From assembly GCA_037974665.1 (NCBI GenBank), contig CM075783.1, forward strand, positions 20,182,762 to 20,246,761: a DNA stretch of 64,000 nt, written 5' to 3'. Numbering within the stretch: the first letter of the stretch is position 1; each line of letters starts with the position of its first letter. The notes beneath the pieces were generated by a model that did no database searches, was not told the DNA's origin, and worked only from the letters and a program-made list of their open reading frames with translations. Shown one piece after another: positions 1 to 11,934 of this stretch. Origin of the DNA: Ehretia macrophylla. Taxonomy: Eukaryota > Streptophyta > Magnoliopsida > Boraginales > Ehretiaceae. The position numbers and the translations under genes are program-made.

Positions 1-243
1 TAGTTTCTATGTGACCACTTCATCTAAAAGTACTATTAGAGAAGTGCAGGTGGAGTTAGTTGGTGACAGTAAGTTTTTAACTCATGACCTTTTTTTGGTA
101 TGTAAGTTTTGATACCATATTAAGTGATCACCTTAACTAAAAGTTTAAACTGCTGGAGATGTGTTCATTATCTTTTTTATATTCAACACTGTGCATCAAA
201 CTCTCCACTTATATATGAAGCCACATATGTTTTTCGGTGAAAT

Positions 244-274
<31 letters not shown>

Positions 275-463
275 CTTAGTACTCTCATGCTCTTCCCTGT
301 TGAAGCACCAATCTCGCACCACCACCACTACTACTACTATTTCTTCCCCTTTGTCTTTCTATATCTCTATCACGCCCCTCTCTAGTTTATAGGAGAAATC
401 TAAATATATGTATATCGTTTATACTTCACCTTTTTTCTAGTTTATAATTTACAAGAATAAACT
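1..463. other. Left edge, no gene seen
   Basis: AT-rich sequence without a convincing reading frame. It holds an AAAT microsatellite and a short run of ACC/ACT triplets near 316-341. I see no match to the duplicated gene units in this first stretch. Confidence 0.5.
241..275. repeat. (AAAT)n microsatellite
   Basis: About eight consecutive AAAT units followed by AAAAC. Simple sequence repeat, no coding potential. Confidence 0.9.
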
Positions 464-890
464 ATCCCCCATACAATTTTAGTTGACTTTTATCTATTTT
501 ATTTAGGGTTGTTTAAAGCCTTGTACATAGAATACTAGTTTGACGAGTTCAACCCTTAGTTGATCATAGGATGATATTTATTGTGAAAATGACAAGCCAG
601 GATGACATTTGCAATGACTTGTACGTGGTTAGGCCATTCTCACTTGTAGTTCGAATGACAAGCCAAGATATGAAAAATGTTTTCCTAACGCCATTAGTAT
701 TTTGATTTAGCGGTATAATTTTCTTTTTAAATATGAAAGGTTTCGAATTTAAGTCTCATGTATAACATCTTAAGTAATATTGTAAATGACTTAGGCTAAC
801 TTTAAAATGTTTTCATGGTGTAGCCTCATTGATTGGAGGATCCTTCCAAACAACACCATGTATGTCCTCTTCGTCGCTGACTCTAAGTTT
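464..890. repeat. Direct repeat, copy 1 (part of conserved 5' block)
   Basis: This stretch recurs at 1293-2107 in the same orientation with scattered differences. Shared landmarks are TTAGTTGATCATAGGATGAT, GACAAGCCAAGATATG and TGTCCTCTTCGTCGCTGACT. The last motif also resembles sequence upstream of the 15-kb gene and the 42-kb pseudogene, so this is duplicated upstream sequence of the gene family. Confidence 0.8.
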
Positions 891-1115
891 TGTATAGTAT
901 GAATGCAGCGCGAGAACACAGTGACAGAGTGTAACTTGATTGTTTCACCTAACATTCATTCTACTCAGCTTAAGAAAAATAAAGAAACTTACCTATCAAC
1001 TACCACCATGCAATAAAAGAGATAAGAAAGAGGACGTTAGGAAAGAGAAAGAAAGGGATATGGCACTTATTATATAGAATTTATACCCAATAACACGATG
1101 GCCATTTATTTGGGT

Positions 1116-1335
1116 AATTAATATTAGTCAATCTTATAGTAGAATTTGTTGTTAACTGCAATGAAGATGACAAGAGAAGTCATTATCCCCCATACAATTT
1201 TAGTTGACTTTTATCTATTTTATTTATTAATATTAGTCAATCTTATAGTAGAATTTGTTGTTAACTGGAATAAAGACGACAAGATAAGTCATTATCCCCC
1301 ATACAATTTTAGTTGACTTTTATTAATTTTATTTG
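1116..1335. repeat. 109-bp tandem duplication (two units)
   Basis: Two head-to-tail units start at about 1121 and 1230. Each contains TATTAGTCAATCTTATAGTA, a GACAAGA/TAAGTCATTATC segment and CATACAATTTTAGTTGACTT, with only a few differences between units. The unit also has single-copy relatives upstream of the 15-kb, 42-kb and 50-kb family members. Confidence 0.85.
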
Positions 1336-2107
1336 TGGTTGTTTACAGCCTTGTACATCGAATACTAGTTTGAAGAGTTCAACCCTTAGTTGATCATAGG
1401 ATGATAATTATTGTGAATCCTAGGTTTTAGTCCTAGGGTGGTTGTGAAAATGACAAGCCAGGACGACATTTGGAATGACTTGTATGTGGTTAGGCCATTC
1501 TCACTACTTGTTCGAATGACAAGCCAAGATATGAAAAATGTTTTCCTAAAGCCATTAGTCGTTTAGTTTAGCGGTATTCATAGATGAGTGAATCAACACG
1601 TCCGAGCCGAGTTGAGGACTTGCTTACTCCTATCCAAGTCGAGATCCTGCACAGGCAATGAAAAGGGACAACAGAGGTTATTTCTAGCGTTCCTTCTCGG
1701 ACGATAGAAGTAGTATTGGCTCGGCTATAAATCCAACGGGTGATAGCAATTTTAGCAATAAAAACAATCAGTTACCTTCTACGTGCTATTTATAGTAATA
1801 TTAGAGAATCTTTTCTATTGGTCCCCACTCGTCCTTGTGCATTATTTTTGTGACAAGTGTCTAGGTGGGAATTGTTCCCTTTACCTCTTGGGCGATTTGG
1901 TAATTGCACAATTCCACTAATTTGTGTCCATATCAGGTATGATTCTCTAAAAAGAGATGAGAGGTTTCGAAATTAAGTCTCGTGTGTAACATTTTAAGTG
2001 ATGTAAATGACTTAAACTTTTCTTAAAATGTTTTCATGGTCTAGCCTTCTTGATTTAAGGGTCCTTCCATATGACACTATGCATGTCCTCTTCGTCGCTG
2101 ACTCTAT
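1293..2107. repeat. Direct repeat, copy 2 (interrupted)
   Basis: Second copy of the 464-890 sequence. It carries about 30 extra bases near 1417-1446 (CCTAGG-rich) and a 358-bp insertion at 1578-1935 that copy 1 lacks. It leads into the TCTCAAACAAGCA motif near 2112, which is also found upstream of the 15-kb and 42-kb family members. Confidence 0.8.
1578..1935. mobile_element. 358-bp insertion with 5-bp target duplication (solo-LTR-like)
   Basis: Direct repeat copy 1 reads across this point without the insert. In copy 2 the insert is bounded by GGTAT on both sides (1573-1577 and 1936-1940), a 5-bp target duplication typical of LTR elements. A TATA-like motif (TATAAAT) lies near 1726. The ends do not give a clean TG...CA in either orientation, so 'solo LTR' is an inference and the family is unknown. 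Confidence 0.55.
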
Positions 2108-2275
2108 GTTCTCAAACAAGCACTGCTTCCTTGGTTTTGATTGGTAAGTAATCGTTTCATTAACTTTAAAAAAATGTGAAGATACATGGATTGTCAACAA
2201 AACAAAAGATCTCTACATAAGCCTATCTGTAATCTTCTACCTCTTCCACCTCATAAAAAGATTTCTATTCACAAT

Positions 2276-3203
2276 TGTTATGACAGTCTAGGGTAATAAC
2301 GCATAGAAACAAGAAATTTAAGACGAACACAAGAATTTACGTGGTTCGGCCTAAGCCTACGTCCACGGGCAGTCAGAGAATAATTTCACTATGATGAAAG
2401 TAGTGCAAGAGAACCCTCTTACATTGCCTTACCAATCCTCTCGTGTATGCACTCAAGATTTGCCACATCTAATACAAAGGACAAGAGATATATTTATAGG
2501 CAATCCTGTCTCTATTAGGTTTTAGACCTACAAGCCCATTAAGCATATTTAACTAATACGGCCCATTATTCAACAAATCTCCACCTTGGACCGTATTTGC
2601 TCCAATCATCATACATCTCCCTTGCTGCCAGAATGCCCCCTGGGGCTTATTGCTGCACAGAACGAACATCAACCAAGTCCAAGCAGTGCCTGAACTTGGT
2701 TATGGGAATCACCTTGGTCATCATATCTGCTAGATTCTCATGGGTAGAAATCCTCTGCACCAATACAATACCCTGTGACACAACATCTCTGATAAAATGA
2801 CACCTGACATCAATGTGTTTTGTCCTCTCATGGTACATCTGATTTTTAATCAGATGGATTGCACTCTGACTATTGCAAAAGACAACACTCTGATCTTGCT
2901 GTAGTCCAAGATCACGAACCAGACCATGCAACCACATAGCCTCTTTCACTGCTTCTACAACTACCATATATTCTGCATCAGTCGTAGACAATGCAACTGT
3001 GGATTGTAATGTTGCTTTCCAAGTTATAGCATACCCAGATAGAGTAAACAAGTAACCCATCAGAGATCGCCTTTTATCAAGATCGCCCGCGAAATCTGAG
3101 TCAGAATAACCCACATGACTAACACGAATTTCAGTCATCCTGCTAAATATCAAACCAATATCTGTAGTGCCCCGCAGATATCTGAGGATCCATTTCACAG
3201 CAT
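2276..3203 (-). mobile_element. Ty1/Copia remnant: 3' LTR plus RNase H region
   Basis: Minus-strand fragment of a Copia element. The LTR spans about 2276-2575 (TGTT...AACA ends) and is preceded, in element orientation, by a purine tract ending GGTGGAGATT. About 2647-3198 encodes the Copia RNase H region, with recognisable SDSDFAGD, STTDAEY and RTKHIDV-type motifs. Only the 3' part of the element remains, and its internal end abuts a fragment of the host membrane-protein gene family. It is a broken fossil; no second LTR is present, so its age cannot be estimated from LTR divergence. Confidence 0.85.
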
Positions 3204-4333
3204 TCGGAGGAAGTTGGATTCCGTGACATTACGTTATCCTCGGGCGCGAACAAGTATTATGAGCAATTGGCTTAGGCTCTGTCTGGTCTAGCTGTAAAAT
3301 TTCAGCTTTTAAGCTGTAGTTAACAATTATGGAGGGATAAATTTGAGAAAAAAAAAGTTTCTTGCATTATGTAAAACAGTTTCGCAAAAGTCTTTTTTGA
3401 AAAGCTCCAATTTGGAGCTTATCATTTTTTAGATTTTTTCAACTTTAGCTTTTACTTAAAAGCACTTTTAAAAATGAGTCAAACAAGTTTTTTCAGCTTC
3501 TAAACTCACAGAAAGTGCTTTTGAGTATCTAAAAGATAGGCCAAACAGAGCCTTAGTCTTGACAAGAAGCTAATCAAAACACCACAACCTTTAGCAATTC
3601 GACAATTTGGAATCATCATAGCTAGATTTCGTAGATTTATAGAGATGGAAATTACGGAAAGGGTGAGGAGGTTGTGATCGAGTTTATTATGTGGCAATAA
3701 TTCAACTATGGAAGGAAAGAGATCAGTACAAGAAGAAGAAGAAAAAGAAAGCAAAGGTGAGCTAATTGGTAAGTACTTCATTACGGGAAATAAGGTAGGA
3801 AAGGCCAAAGAAAGCAAAGACGATCTAATTGATAAGTTACGCAATTTCACCCTCCAAGATCTTGGGTAAAACGAGAATAATGGAAAGGAAGAAGGAAGCA
3901 GAGATAAGCTTATTCATACATTATACCATCTCTATTTCCGACTGTGCAAGGAAGAAGAAAAAGCAAAGGGGGAGCAAACGAATAAGTACCAAATTGCCTT
4001 GTGTTTGCATCAAGTCTTACGCTTGCTGCAAAAAAAGGGAAAAAGAAAGGAAGAAGAAAAAGAGATGGGAAAGGAACTAGAAGAAATGAAAAAGAGGTAA
4101 CAAAAGATGTGCAAATGATTAGATTGTATTGTCTAATCTTTGGTTTGCTTTCGCTGAAAGAAGGAAGCAAGGAAGTGAAAATAGACATACAGCAAAATAA
4201 AGAAATAACGGAAGTAGAAGAAATTCATGAGAAAGAGTTGGCAAAGGATGCTCAAACTGTAAGACTTTGCCGTCTTATATTAGGCCAGCTTTTGTTTAAA
4301 AAAGGAAAGGAAAAAGAAATAAAAGAGGAATAG
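3204..4333 (+). pseudogene. Partial pseudogene copy 1 of the membrane-protein family (tail subfamily)
   Basis: This corresponds to residue ~311 onward of the 550-residue protein at 15143. It begins at the Lys-Leu-Asp-Ser-Val-Thr-Leu-Arg-Tyr-Pro segment that follows the last membrane span and runs through the whole Lys/Glu-rich tail. The N-terminal two thirds are missing, and a Copia remnant sits where they should be. A 278-bp MITE interrupts the copy at 3275-3552. There are in-frame stops at 3675 (TGA) and 3867 (TAA), and a frame change near 4085 where an A-run is one base shorter than in the 15-kb copy. The last ~330 bases are open and encode two amphipathic segments (IRLYCLIFGLLSL and VRLCRLILGQLLF). 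This C-terminal end is longer than in the intact gene. It is clearly non-functional as a full protein; transcription is unknown. Confidence 0.85.
3275..3552. mobile_element. Harbinger-type MITE (family M1), 278 bp
   Basis: The terminal inverted repeats are GGCTCTGTCTGGTCTA and its near complement ending CAAACAGAGCC. The element is flanked by TTA on both sides (3272-3274 and 3553-3555), the 3-bp target duplication of PIF/Harbinger elements. The empty site is visible in the 42-kb pseudogene, which reads GGCTTAGTCTTG without interruption. Non-autonomous, no coding capacity. Confidence 0.88.
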
Positions 4334-4665
4334 GAAAAAAGAAAAGAAACAGAGGAAATGTTAGAATATGTAGATACATAGTTTATTGTAGCTTGATAGA
4401 GTTAAGGATATGCTTGTATTATGTCTCATATAAGGCACTCGTTGTATCTTCTTTATTGTCTCTCTTTCTTTTCTCAGTAAAATGGTCAACATAATCTTTC
4501 TCTCATTCATGGCTTCATTTCTTCAACTTAAAAATATTATTAGTAAATATTAAAGATATAATGAAAGTGAAATCAAGAATATTAACTTAAGCCCGCCATT
4601 CACCAGATTTTTAAACACTTACATAATGGGGAGACATAAAAAGTTTATCTTGTACATCCTGTAAC
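4334..4665. other. 3' flank of pseudogene copy 1
   Basis: Non-coding. The stretch from about 4376 (TTTATTGTAGC, then CACTCGTTGTATC, then TTCTTTTCTCAGTAA) matches the region after the intact gene (16970-17110). The part from 4525 (CAACTTAAAAATATTATTAG) also matches 14253 and 44239. It is therefore duplicated 3' sequence of the gene unit. It ends at the LINE poly(A) tail. Confidence 0.7.
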
Positions 4666-6722
4666 TTTTTTTTTTTTGCCAAGTAAACAAGTATATTCAT
4701 TCCGAATCAACAATCATTAACTAAGTACAAAAGGATTGTTCACTACCTAAACTAGCAAAAACTCAATATTTCACTTTTTACAGATTTTTTTATTCATATC
4801 ATTGTTACTAACTCTATGTTGAAGGTGAATTTTTTGTCTAACAATAGCCACACTTTGCTCAAAAAGTTGTTCCTTAACATCTCTACCATGCAATCTATTG
4901 TTCGTTTTCGTCCAGATATTATAAACAATAGAACCTACAAGAAGTCTCACCAATACTACTTGAAGACTTTTACCCTAACCGAAACAATTACTCCACTATA
5001 CAATATTATCACAGTTCAAAATCTGTCTATCAATTAAACACAAACTCAGGCTCTTCTTCCAAATCCTCGCACACATACTGCATTGAAAAAATAAGTGATC
5101 CCTATCCTACACAACCAAGCAGCAAAATTCACATAAACCATTTGTATTCAGTCCTTAAGAAAGCATTATCCATTTAGTAGGGAGGTGATCCATAATTGCA
5201 ACCCAGAGGATAAAACAATACTTCTGAATACAAAATTTATCCCAAACAAGAAAACACTACGACATAGTAGAATTTCTACTCCTATTAACATCCCAAGCAG
5301 AAGACATAGAATACATACCATTTGATTCAGGTCCCCGAAGAAATCTATCATCATTTTGAGGTTGAGGCATGAGGTTATTAAGATTGCTGAAGATTTCCAC
5401 CATCCTTTGATCCCCAACATCCCAGCACTATTTGCTACTAGATATGAACCTGGACACTCTGTCATTCCAACTAGCAGCAATATCATTTTGTTGAACAATG
5501 TGGAAATCACTAGTCAAACAACCAAAAGGATGCCAAGAGTCGTGCAAAAAGAAAATAGAGTTACCATTACCGACCTTGCAATCCACAAGCAATCGAACTT
5601 CATCCCTCACCTTCATCACCTTTCTCTAGGCCCAAGATGAACTTTTCATAACCTTTGCCACCCAAATAGAGTGACCTTTAAGTAAGTTCCTGTCAACCCA
5701 TTGTCCCCAAATAGAATCCTTTTTTGAGACGATATTCCATATGTGTTTGAACATGGCTGCTTTGTTAATCTCAATCAACCTCTGAAAGCCCAAACTACCT
5801 TTACTGTACGGCTTATACACATCTGCCCTTGCAACTTTGGCTCCGACTCCATTACTATCCTTGCATTTCTACAAGGAGACACATTTACTCTCAATAACTT
5901 TCATAATGCTTTTGGGAATAACGAAGAGACTCGCCTAAAAATATTGAATATTTAACAACACCGATTTGTTCAAAACAAACGTCCCAAAAAAGACAGCCAT
6001 TTATTGACCCAATGATCAATTCTACTAGTAATCTTTTCCACAAGATCATTACAAGAGTTAACAAAATCTTCTAGCAGATAAAGGAAAGCCCAAATACTTG
6101 AATGGAAGATCACTAGATTTAAAGTTCATGATCCCAAGTAATTGTTCCATGAGAGTATTTCTGCATCCCCCAAAATACATAACTCTTTTCATTGTTAATA
6201 TGAAGAGTTGAAAGCATAAAAAAGATGTCAAGAGCATATTTAATAGCTGACACCGAGTGGGATCAACATTCGAAAAGATCATAATATCATTCTCAAAATT
6301 CAGGTGATTGAGCTTTGTTTTAGAACATTTCAGATGAAATGAAAAGTAATTCCACTGAGCAATTTTGTTCAACAGTTGAGACAACACCTTCATTGTCAAA
6401 GTAAATAGGTAGAGGGACAAACGGTCCCCTTGCCGAATACCCCTTTTTCTTTCAAAATAACTTTCGAGTGAACCATTGATGGAAATTGAGAATCTAGGAG
6501 TAGTAATACATGTATGAACCCATTGAATGAATCTTCCTAGATAATTCAAAGCAGCCATAGTTTTCAAGATAAAATCCCATTGAACCGAATCATAGGCTTT
6601 TTGCAAATCCACTTTAAGAAGGCACCATGATAGAATATATTTCTTGCCATAACCTTTAACTAACTCTTGACACAAAAGAATATTATCTAACATCTGTCTC
6701 CCCGAAATAAAGACATTTTGAT
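4666..6722 (-). mobile_element. LINE, 3' portion (reverse transcriptase to poly(A))
   Basis: Minus-strand non-LTR retrotransposon. The region 6058-6720 encodes the middle and end of the reverse transcriptase: QNVFISGRQ, a KAYDSV catalytic-region motif and RGIRQGD, then FENDIMIFS where functional elements usually have F/YADD. About 4771-5820 encodes decayed zf-RVT-like C-terminal sequence, including VYNIWTKTNNRLHGR. A T-run at 4666-4677 is the poly(A) tail seen from the + strand. The other part of the same LINE lies at 11935-12640, beyond a Copia element inserted into it. Many stops and frame changes; inactive. Confidence 0.85.
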
Positions 6723-6725
6723 TCT

Positions 6726-9700
6726 TGGAAAAGAAGAAAAGAAGGCAAAGTGAAAAAAAAAAGAAGAAAAAGTAAAATGATGATGCAGGGGGAAAAAATA
6801 GAAAAATATTATTTGCATAGTAATAAAATGAGCCTATAAATAGAGGCTCATTTACACTAACAAAATCATCCCAAAAATAAAGAGAAAACATTGTGAGTTT
6901 TCCTGAGTTTCTTTCTTTTTCTATTGTTCTTTTAGTGAGAGTTTAGTTTATCATATTATTAGAGAGAGTGATATAGTACTCTCCTTATATTAGAGAGAAT
7001 GTGTTGTACAATAATCTTACATCATAGTGAAAATCTTCCTTTATTTGCCTGTGATTTTTTCCTCGATTTATTTGAGGGTTTTTTACGTAAAATCTCGTGT
7101 CTCTACTTTCTCTGTTCTCATTCATATTTTAGTGTGTTATACTGCTTGTCACATATCATTCCGCTACGCTGATACCTAACAGTGGTATTAAAGACACTGG
7201 TTATGGGTCACTAGTATACATACAGGGTTACTGTTCACGATTACTATTCACATATTCAGTATAGTACTATTCACATATACGGTCATGTTACTATTCTCGT
7301 ATATAGTTCTAGTACTATTCACGTGTATGATACTATTCACATATACGGTACTATTCATAGTGAAATAGTGGGAGCTGGTTCAAGTTGAAAAACAGATCGT
7401 CGTTAACACTATGACGCCAAAATTTGAAATCGAGAAATTCAACGGGAGCAAATTTTTCTTTTGAAAATTGAAGATGAAGGCAATCTTGAGAAAGGAGAAT
7501 TGCTTGGCAGTAATCAGAGACAGACCAGCGGAGGTGACATATGCCGATAAGTGGATAGAAATGGATAACAATGCTATGGCTAATTTGCATCTGGCATTGG
7601 CAGATTCGATACTGTCAAGCGTAGAGGAAAAGAAGTCAACAAAGAAAATTTGGGATGCACTAACCAAACTGTACGAGGTCAAGTCACTTCACAACAAGAT
7701 TTTCTTGAATAGAAAACTGTATACTCTTCGAATGAGTGAATCCACTTCGGTAACTGATCATATCAATACCTTAAATATATTATTTTCTCAACTAACTGTG
7801 TTGGGACAGAAAATAGCAGAGCTTGAACGTGTAAAGATTCTACTTCAAAGTCTACCTGATCGTATGATCAACTCATCATTAGTTACACTAATAATGTTAT
7901 TTCAGAATCTGTTACTTTTGATAATGTTGCAGCTACTATTCTGGAAGAGGAAACTAGGCACAAAAGTAAAGAAGACAGAGTTGAAAGTTCACAGCAAGCA
8001 GAGGTACTACCAATGGTGAGAGATAGATCAATAGAATGTGGCTCGAGTGGGAACAACAACAATGGTAGATTAAAGTCTAGGAGTAGAAAGAATATCAAAT
8101 GCTACAATTGTGGCAAGAAAAGGCATGTCAAGAAGGATTGTTGGAGATGTGATAAATTCTCAGGGATGTGTTGCGACTATACCTGATGATGGAGATATTT
8201 TATACAGCGAAGCAGAAACTGTATCAGAAGGCAGAAATGAGCTCATTGATGCTTGGATAATGGATTCGGGAGCAACATGACATATGACTTCTCGTAGAGA
8301 ATGGTTCCACACATATGAACCTACCTCTGGGGGATCTGTGTACATGGGTAATGATCATGCCTTGGAGATTGCTGGCATCGGTGCTGTCAAGATAAAAATG
8401 TATGATGGTACCATTCGCACCATTCAAGGAGTACGACATGTGAATGGCTTGAAGAAGAACTTATTGTCCATTGGGCAATTGGATGACCTTGGCTGCAAGA
8501 CACAGATCGACGGAGGGATCATGAAGGTCATCAAAGGAGCGCTTGTAGTGATAAAGGTAGAAAAGATAACGGTAAATCTATATATGCTTTTAGGAGATAC
8601 ATTGCAGGAGGCAGATGTATCAGTTGCATCAGCCGAACAAGAAGAATCAACTATAATGTGGCATCGTAGATTAGGCCATATGACAGAACGAGGCTTAAAG
8701 ATTCTCGCTGAACATAATCTCTTACTAGGGCTCAAGACGGTAAACTTACCTTTCTATGAGCACTGTGTTACTAGTAAGCAGCATAGATTGAAATTTGGTA
8801 GATCTACAGCCAGAAGCAAACACATTCTAGACTTGATCCATTCAGACATTTGGCAATCACCGGTTTTATCCCTAAGAGGAGTAAAATATTTTGTATCATT
8901 TATTGATGATTACTCTAGGAGATTGTGAGTGTATCCAATCAAGAACAAGTCAGATGTGTTTCCAGTATTCAAAACATTCAAAGTGCTTGTGGAACTTGAA
9001 TCCAAAAAAAAGATCAAGTGTCTGAGGACGGACAACAGGGGAGAATACACTGACGGGAATTTTTTAACGTTTTGCAAACGAGAAGGCATTCAGAGGCAGT
9101 TCACTGTTGCACACACATCTCAGCAAAATGATGTGGTAGAACGGATGAACAAAACTCTTCTTGAAAGAATAAGAGCTATGTTGGAAACTGCAGGTCTAGC
9201 CAAATCATTTTGGGCAGAAGTAGCCAGAACTGCCTGTTACGTGATAAACCAGTCACCATCAACTGTAATTGAGTTGAAGACCCCAATGGAAATGTGGACC
9301 GAAAAACCCACAAATTATTCTACCTTGCACGTATTTGGATGTCTGACATATATGACGTATGGTTCTCAAGAAAGAACAAAGCTGGATCCAAAGTCCAAGA
9401 AATGCATATTCTTGAGATATGCTGATGGCATTAAGGGGTATCGCTTATGGGATCCTACAGCCCACAAGATTATCATAGTAGAGATGTGATATTTGCAGAA
9501 AACAAACTGCAAAGTGAATATGACAACAACACTGCAAAGAAGACTACTACAGTACAAATCGAAGATAACCCAAGAAAAGAAAATGCTTCTTCTGAAGCAG
9601 TACTGGAGCACGAGGAACAAGAAGCAGATGAGACTAAGGTTACAAATGTTCGACGTTCATCGCATTAAACATCAACACCTCTTTGGCACTCAGATTATGT

Positions 9701-11934
9701 CATGGCGAGCAATACTTCATATTGTCTTCTAACGAAGGATGGAGAGCCATCTACCTTTCACGAGGCTGTGAATAGCCCCGATGTGGCTTTATGGATGAAA
9801 ACAATGCAGGAAAAAATTGAAGGTCTGCATAGAAACAAGATGTGGGAGCTTGTTCCTCTACCACCTGGACAAAAAGCCATCGGTAACAAATGGGTCTTCA
9901 AGATCAAGCGAGATGGAAATGACCAAGTGGAGAGATATCGTGCAAGACTGGTGCTGAAAGGAGTTGCTCAAAAAGAAGGTATTAACTTCAACGAAATATT
10001 TTCTCCTGTGGTTAGACTTACAACTATCAGAGTAGTTTTGGATGGTGGTGAAAGGATTTGCTTAAAAAGAAAGTATTGACTTCAACGAAATATTTTCTCC
10101 TATGGTTAGACTTACAACTATCAGAGTAGTTTTGGTTATGTGTGTTGTATTTGATTTACATCTAGAACAATTAGATGTAAAGACAGCTTTTGTTCATGGT
10201 GAACTTGAAGAAGAGATTTACATGCTCCAACTAGAAGGTTTTATTGAGAAAGAAAAAGAAAACTTGGTTTGCAAGTTAACCAAATCTCTATACGATCTAA
10301 AGCAGGTGCCGAGATACTGGTACAAGAGATTTGATTTCTTCATAATTAACCTTGGGTACAACAGACTTGGAGCAGACCATTGTATGCATTACAAGAGGTT
10401 TAGAGATAATGACTTCATTATTTTGTTGTTGTACGTGGATAACATGCTGGTAACAGGCCTCAGCAAAAATTGAGTCCAAGAATTGAAGGCACCATTGGCT
10501 AGGGAGTTTGACATGAAGGATTTGGGACCGGCAAACAAGATTTTAGGGATGCAAATTCACTGAGACAAAGAAGGCAGGAAACTATAAATTATTTCAAGAA
10601 AATCTTGCGACGCTTCAACTTGTAAGATTGTAAGGAAATCTCAACCCCATTTACTGTTAATTATAAATTATCCTCAAGTATGTGCCCTAGTGATCAATCA
10701 GAGAAGATGGAAATGTCTTGAGGACCGTATACATCAGTAGTGGGAAGTCTCATGTTCGCTATGATATGTATGAGACCATATATTGCTCAAGCAATTAGCT
10801 CAGTCAGTCGGTTCATGGCGAATCCTGGTAGAGAGCACTGGAACACAGTTAAGAGGATCCTAAGATACATTAAAGGAACCTCGAATGTTGCATTATGTTA
10901 TGGAGGATCAAAATGGTTTTGTTGATTCAGATTTTGCAGGTGATTTTGACAAACGAAAATCCACTACAGGTTATGTGTTTACACTTACAGGAGGAGCGGT
11001 AAGCTGGGTATCTAAGTTACAGATTGTTGTAGCTTTATCTACAATAGAGGCTGAATACGTGGTGGCTACACACGCTTGTAAAGAAGCAATCTGGATTAAA
11101 AAGTTAATGGAAGAGCTCAGATACAAACAAGAGAAAATTTTCTTGTATTGTGACAATCAGAGTGCCTTGCACATTGCAAGGAATCCATCTTTTCATTCTA
11201 GGACGAAGCACATAGGGGTTCAATATCACTTCGTTCGAGAAGTAGTGGAGGAAGGAAGTGTGGATATGTAAAAGATTCATACCAACGACAAACTTGCAGA
11301 TGTCATGACGAAGCCAATCAATGTTGACAAGTTTGTCTGGAGTATATCCTCTTGTGGCCTTGCGAAACGTAAGCAACATGAAATGGCAAGTATGGAAAGA
11401 TTTGTAAATTCCACCAAAAGGTTGGTTTTAAGTTGGAGATTGTTAGACCAACCCACCGAAAGTTAAACCAACTTTCGGTGGAAAAGTGATCAAAAGAAGA
11501 AAAGAAGGAAAAGTGAAGAAAAAGAAGAAAAAGTGAAATGATGATGCTGGAGGCAAAAATGGAAAAACATTATTTGTATAGTAATGAAATGAGCCTATAA
11601 ATAGAGGCTCATTTGCACCAACAAAATCATCCCAAAAACAGAGAGAAAACATTGTTAGGTTCTTTCTTCTTCAATTGTTCTTTGAGTGAGAGTTTAGTTT
11701 ATCCTATTATTAGAGAGAGTGATATAGTTCTCTCCTTGTATTAGAGAGAAGGTGTTTTACAATAATCTTACATCATAGTGAAAATCCTCATTTACTTGCC
11801 TGTGGTTTTTCCCTCAATTTATTTCAGGGTTTTCCACGTAAAATCTTGTGTCTCTACTTTCTCTGTTCTCATTCATATTTTAGCTGTGTTATACTGCTTG
11901 TAACATATTATTCCGTTGCGCTGATACCTAATAG
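6726..11934 (+). mobile_element. Tnt1/Tork-like Ty1/Copia element inserted in the LINE
   Basis: LTR retrotransposon with its left LTR at about 6726-7171 and its right LTR at about 11441-11934. A primer-binding site related to initiator Met tRNA (TGGTATTAAAGAC) follows the left LTR, and a purine tract (AAGTTGGAGAT) precedes the right LTR. Internal parts in order: gag about 7410-8150 with a CX2C-type zinc knuckle near 8103, protease with DSGAT near 8264, integrase about 8650-9480, reverse transcriptase about 9760-10480, RNase H about 10740-11290. The organisation and gag sequence resemble Tnt1/Tork. It is a fossil with roughly eight breaks in its coding region. By eye the LTRs differ at about one position in twelve, which suggests an insertion a few million years old at usual plant rates. 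Target-site duplication not resolved. Confidence 0.88.

Noticed and set aside
11443-11652. Minus-strand frame in the right LTR, with a counterpart in the left LTR
   Set aside because: Similarity reflects the shared LTR DNA; phenylalanine runs come from an A-rich tract.
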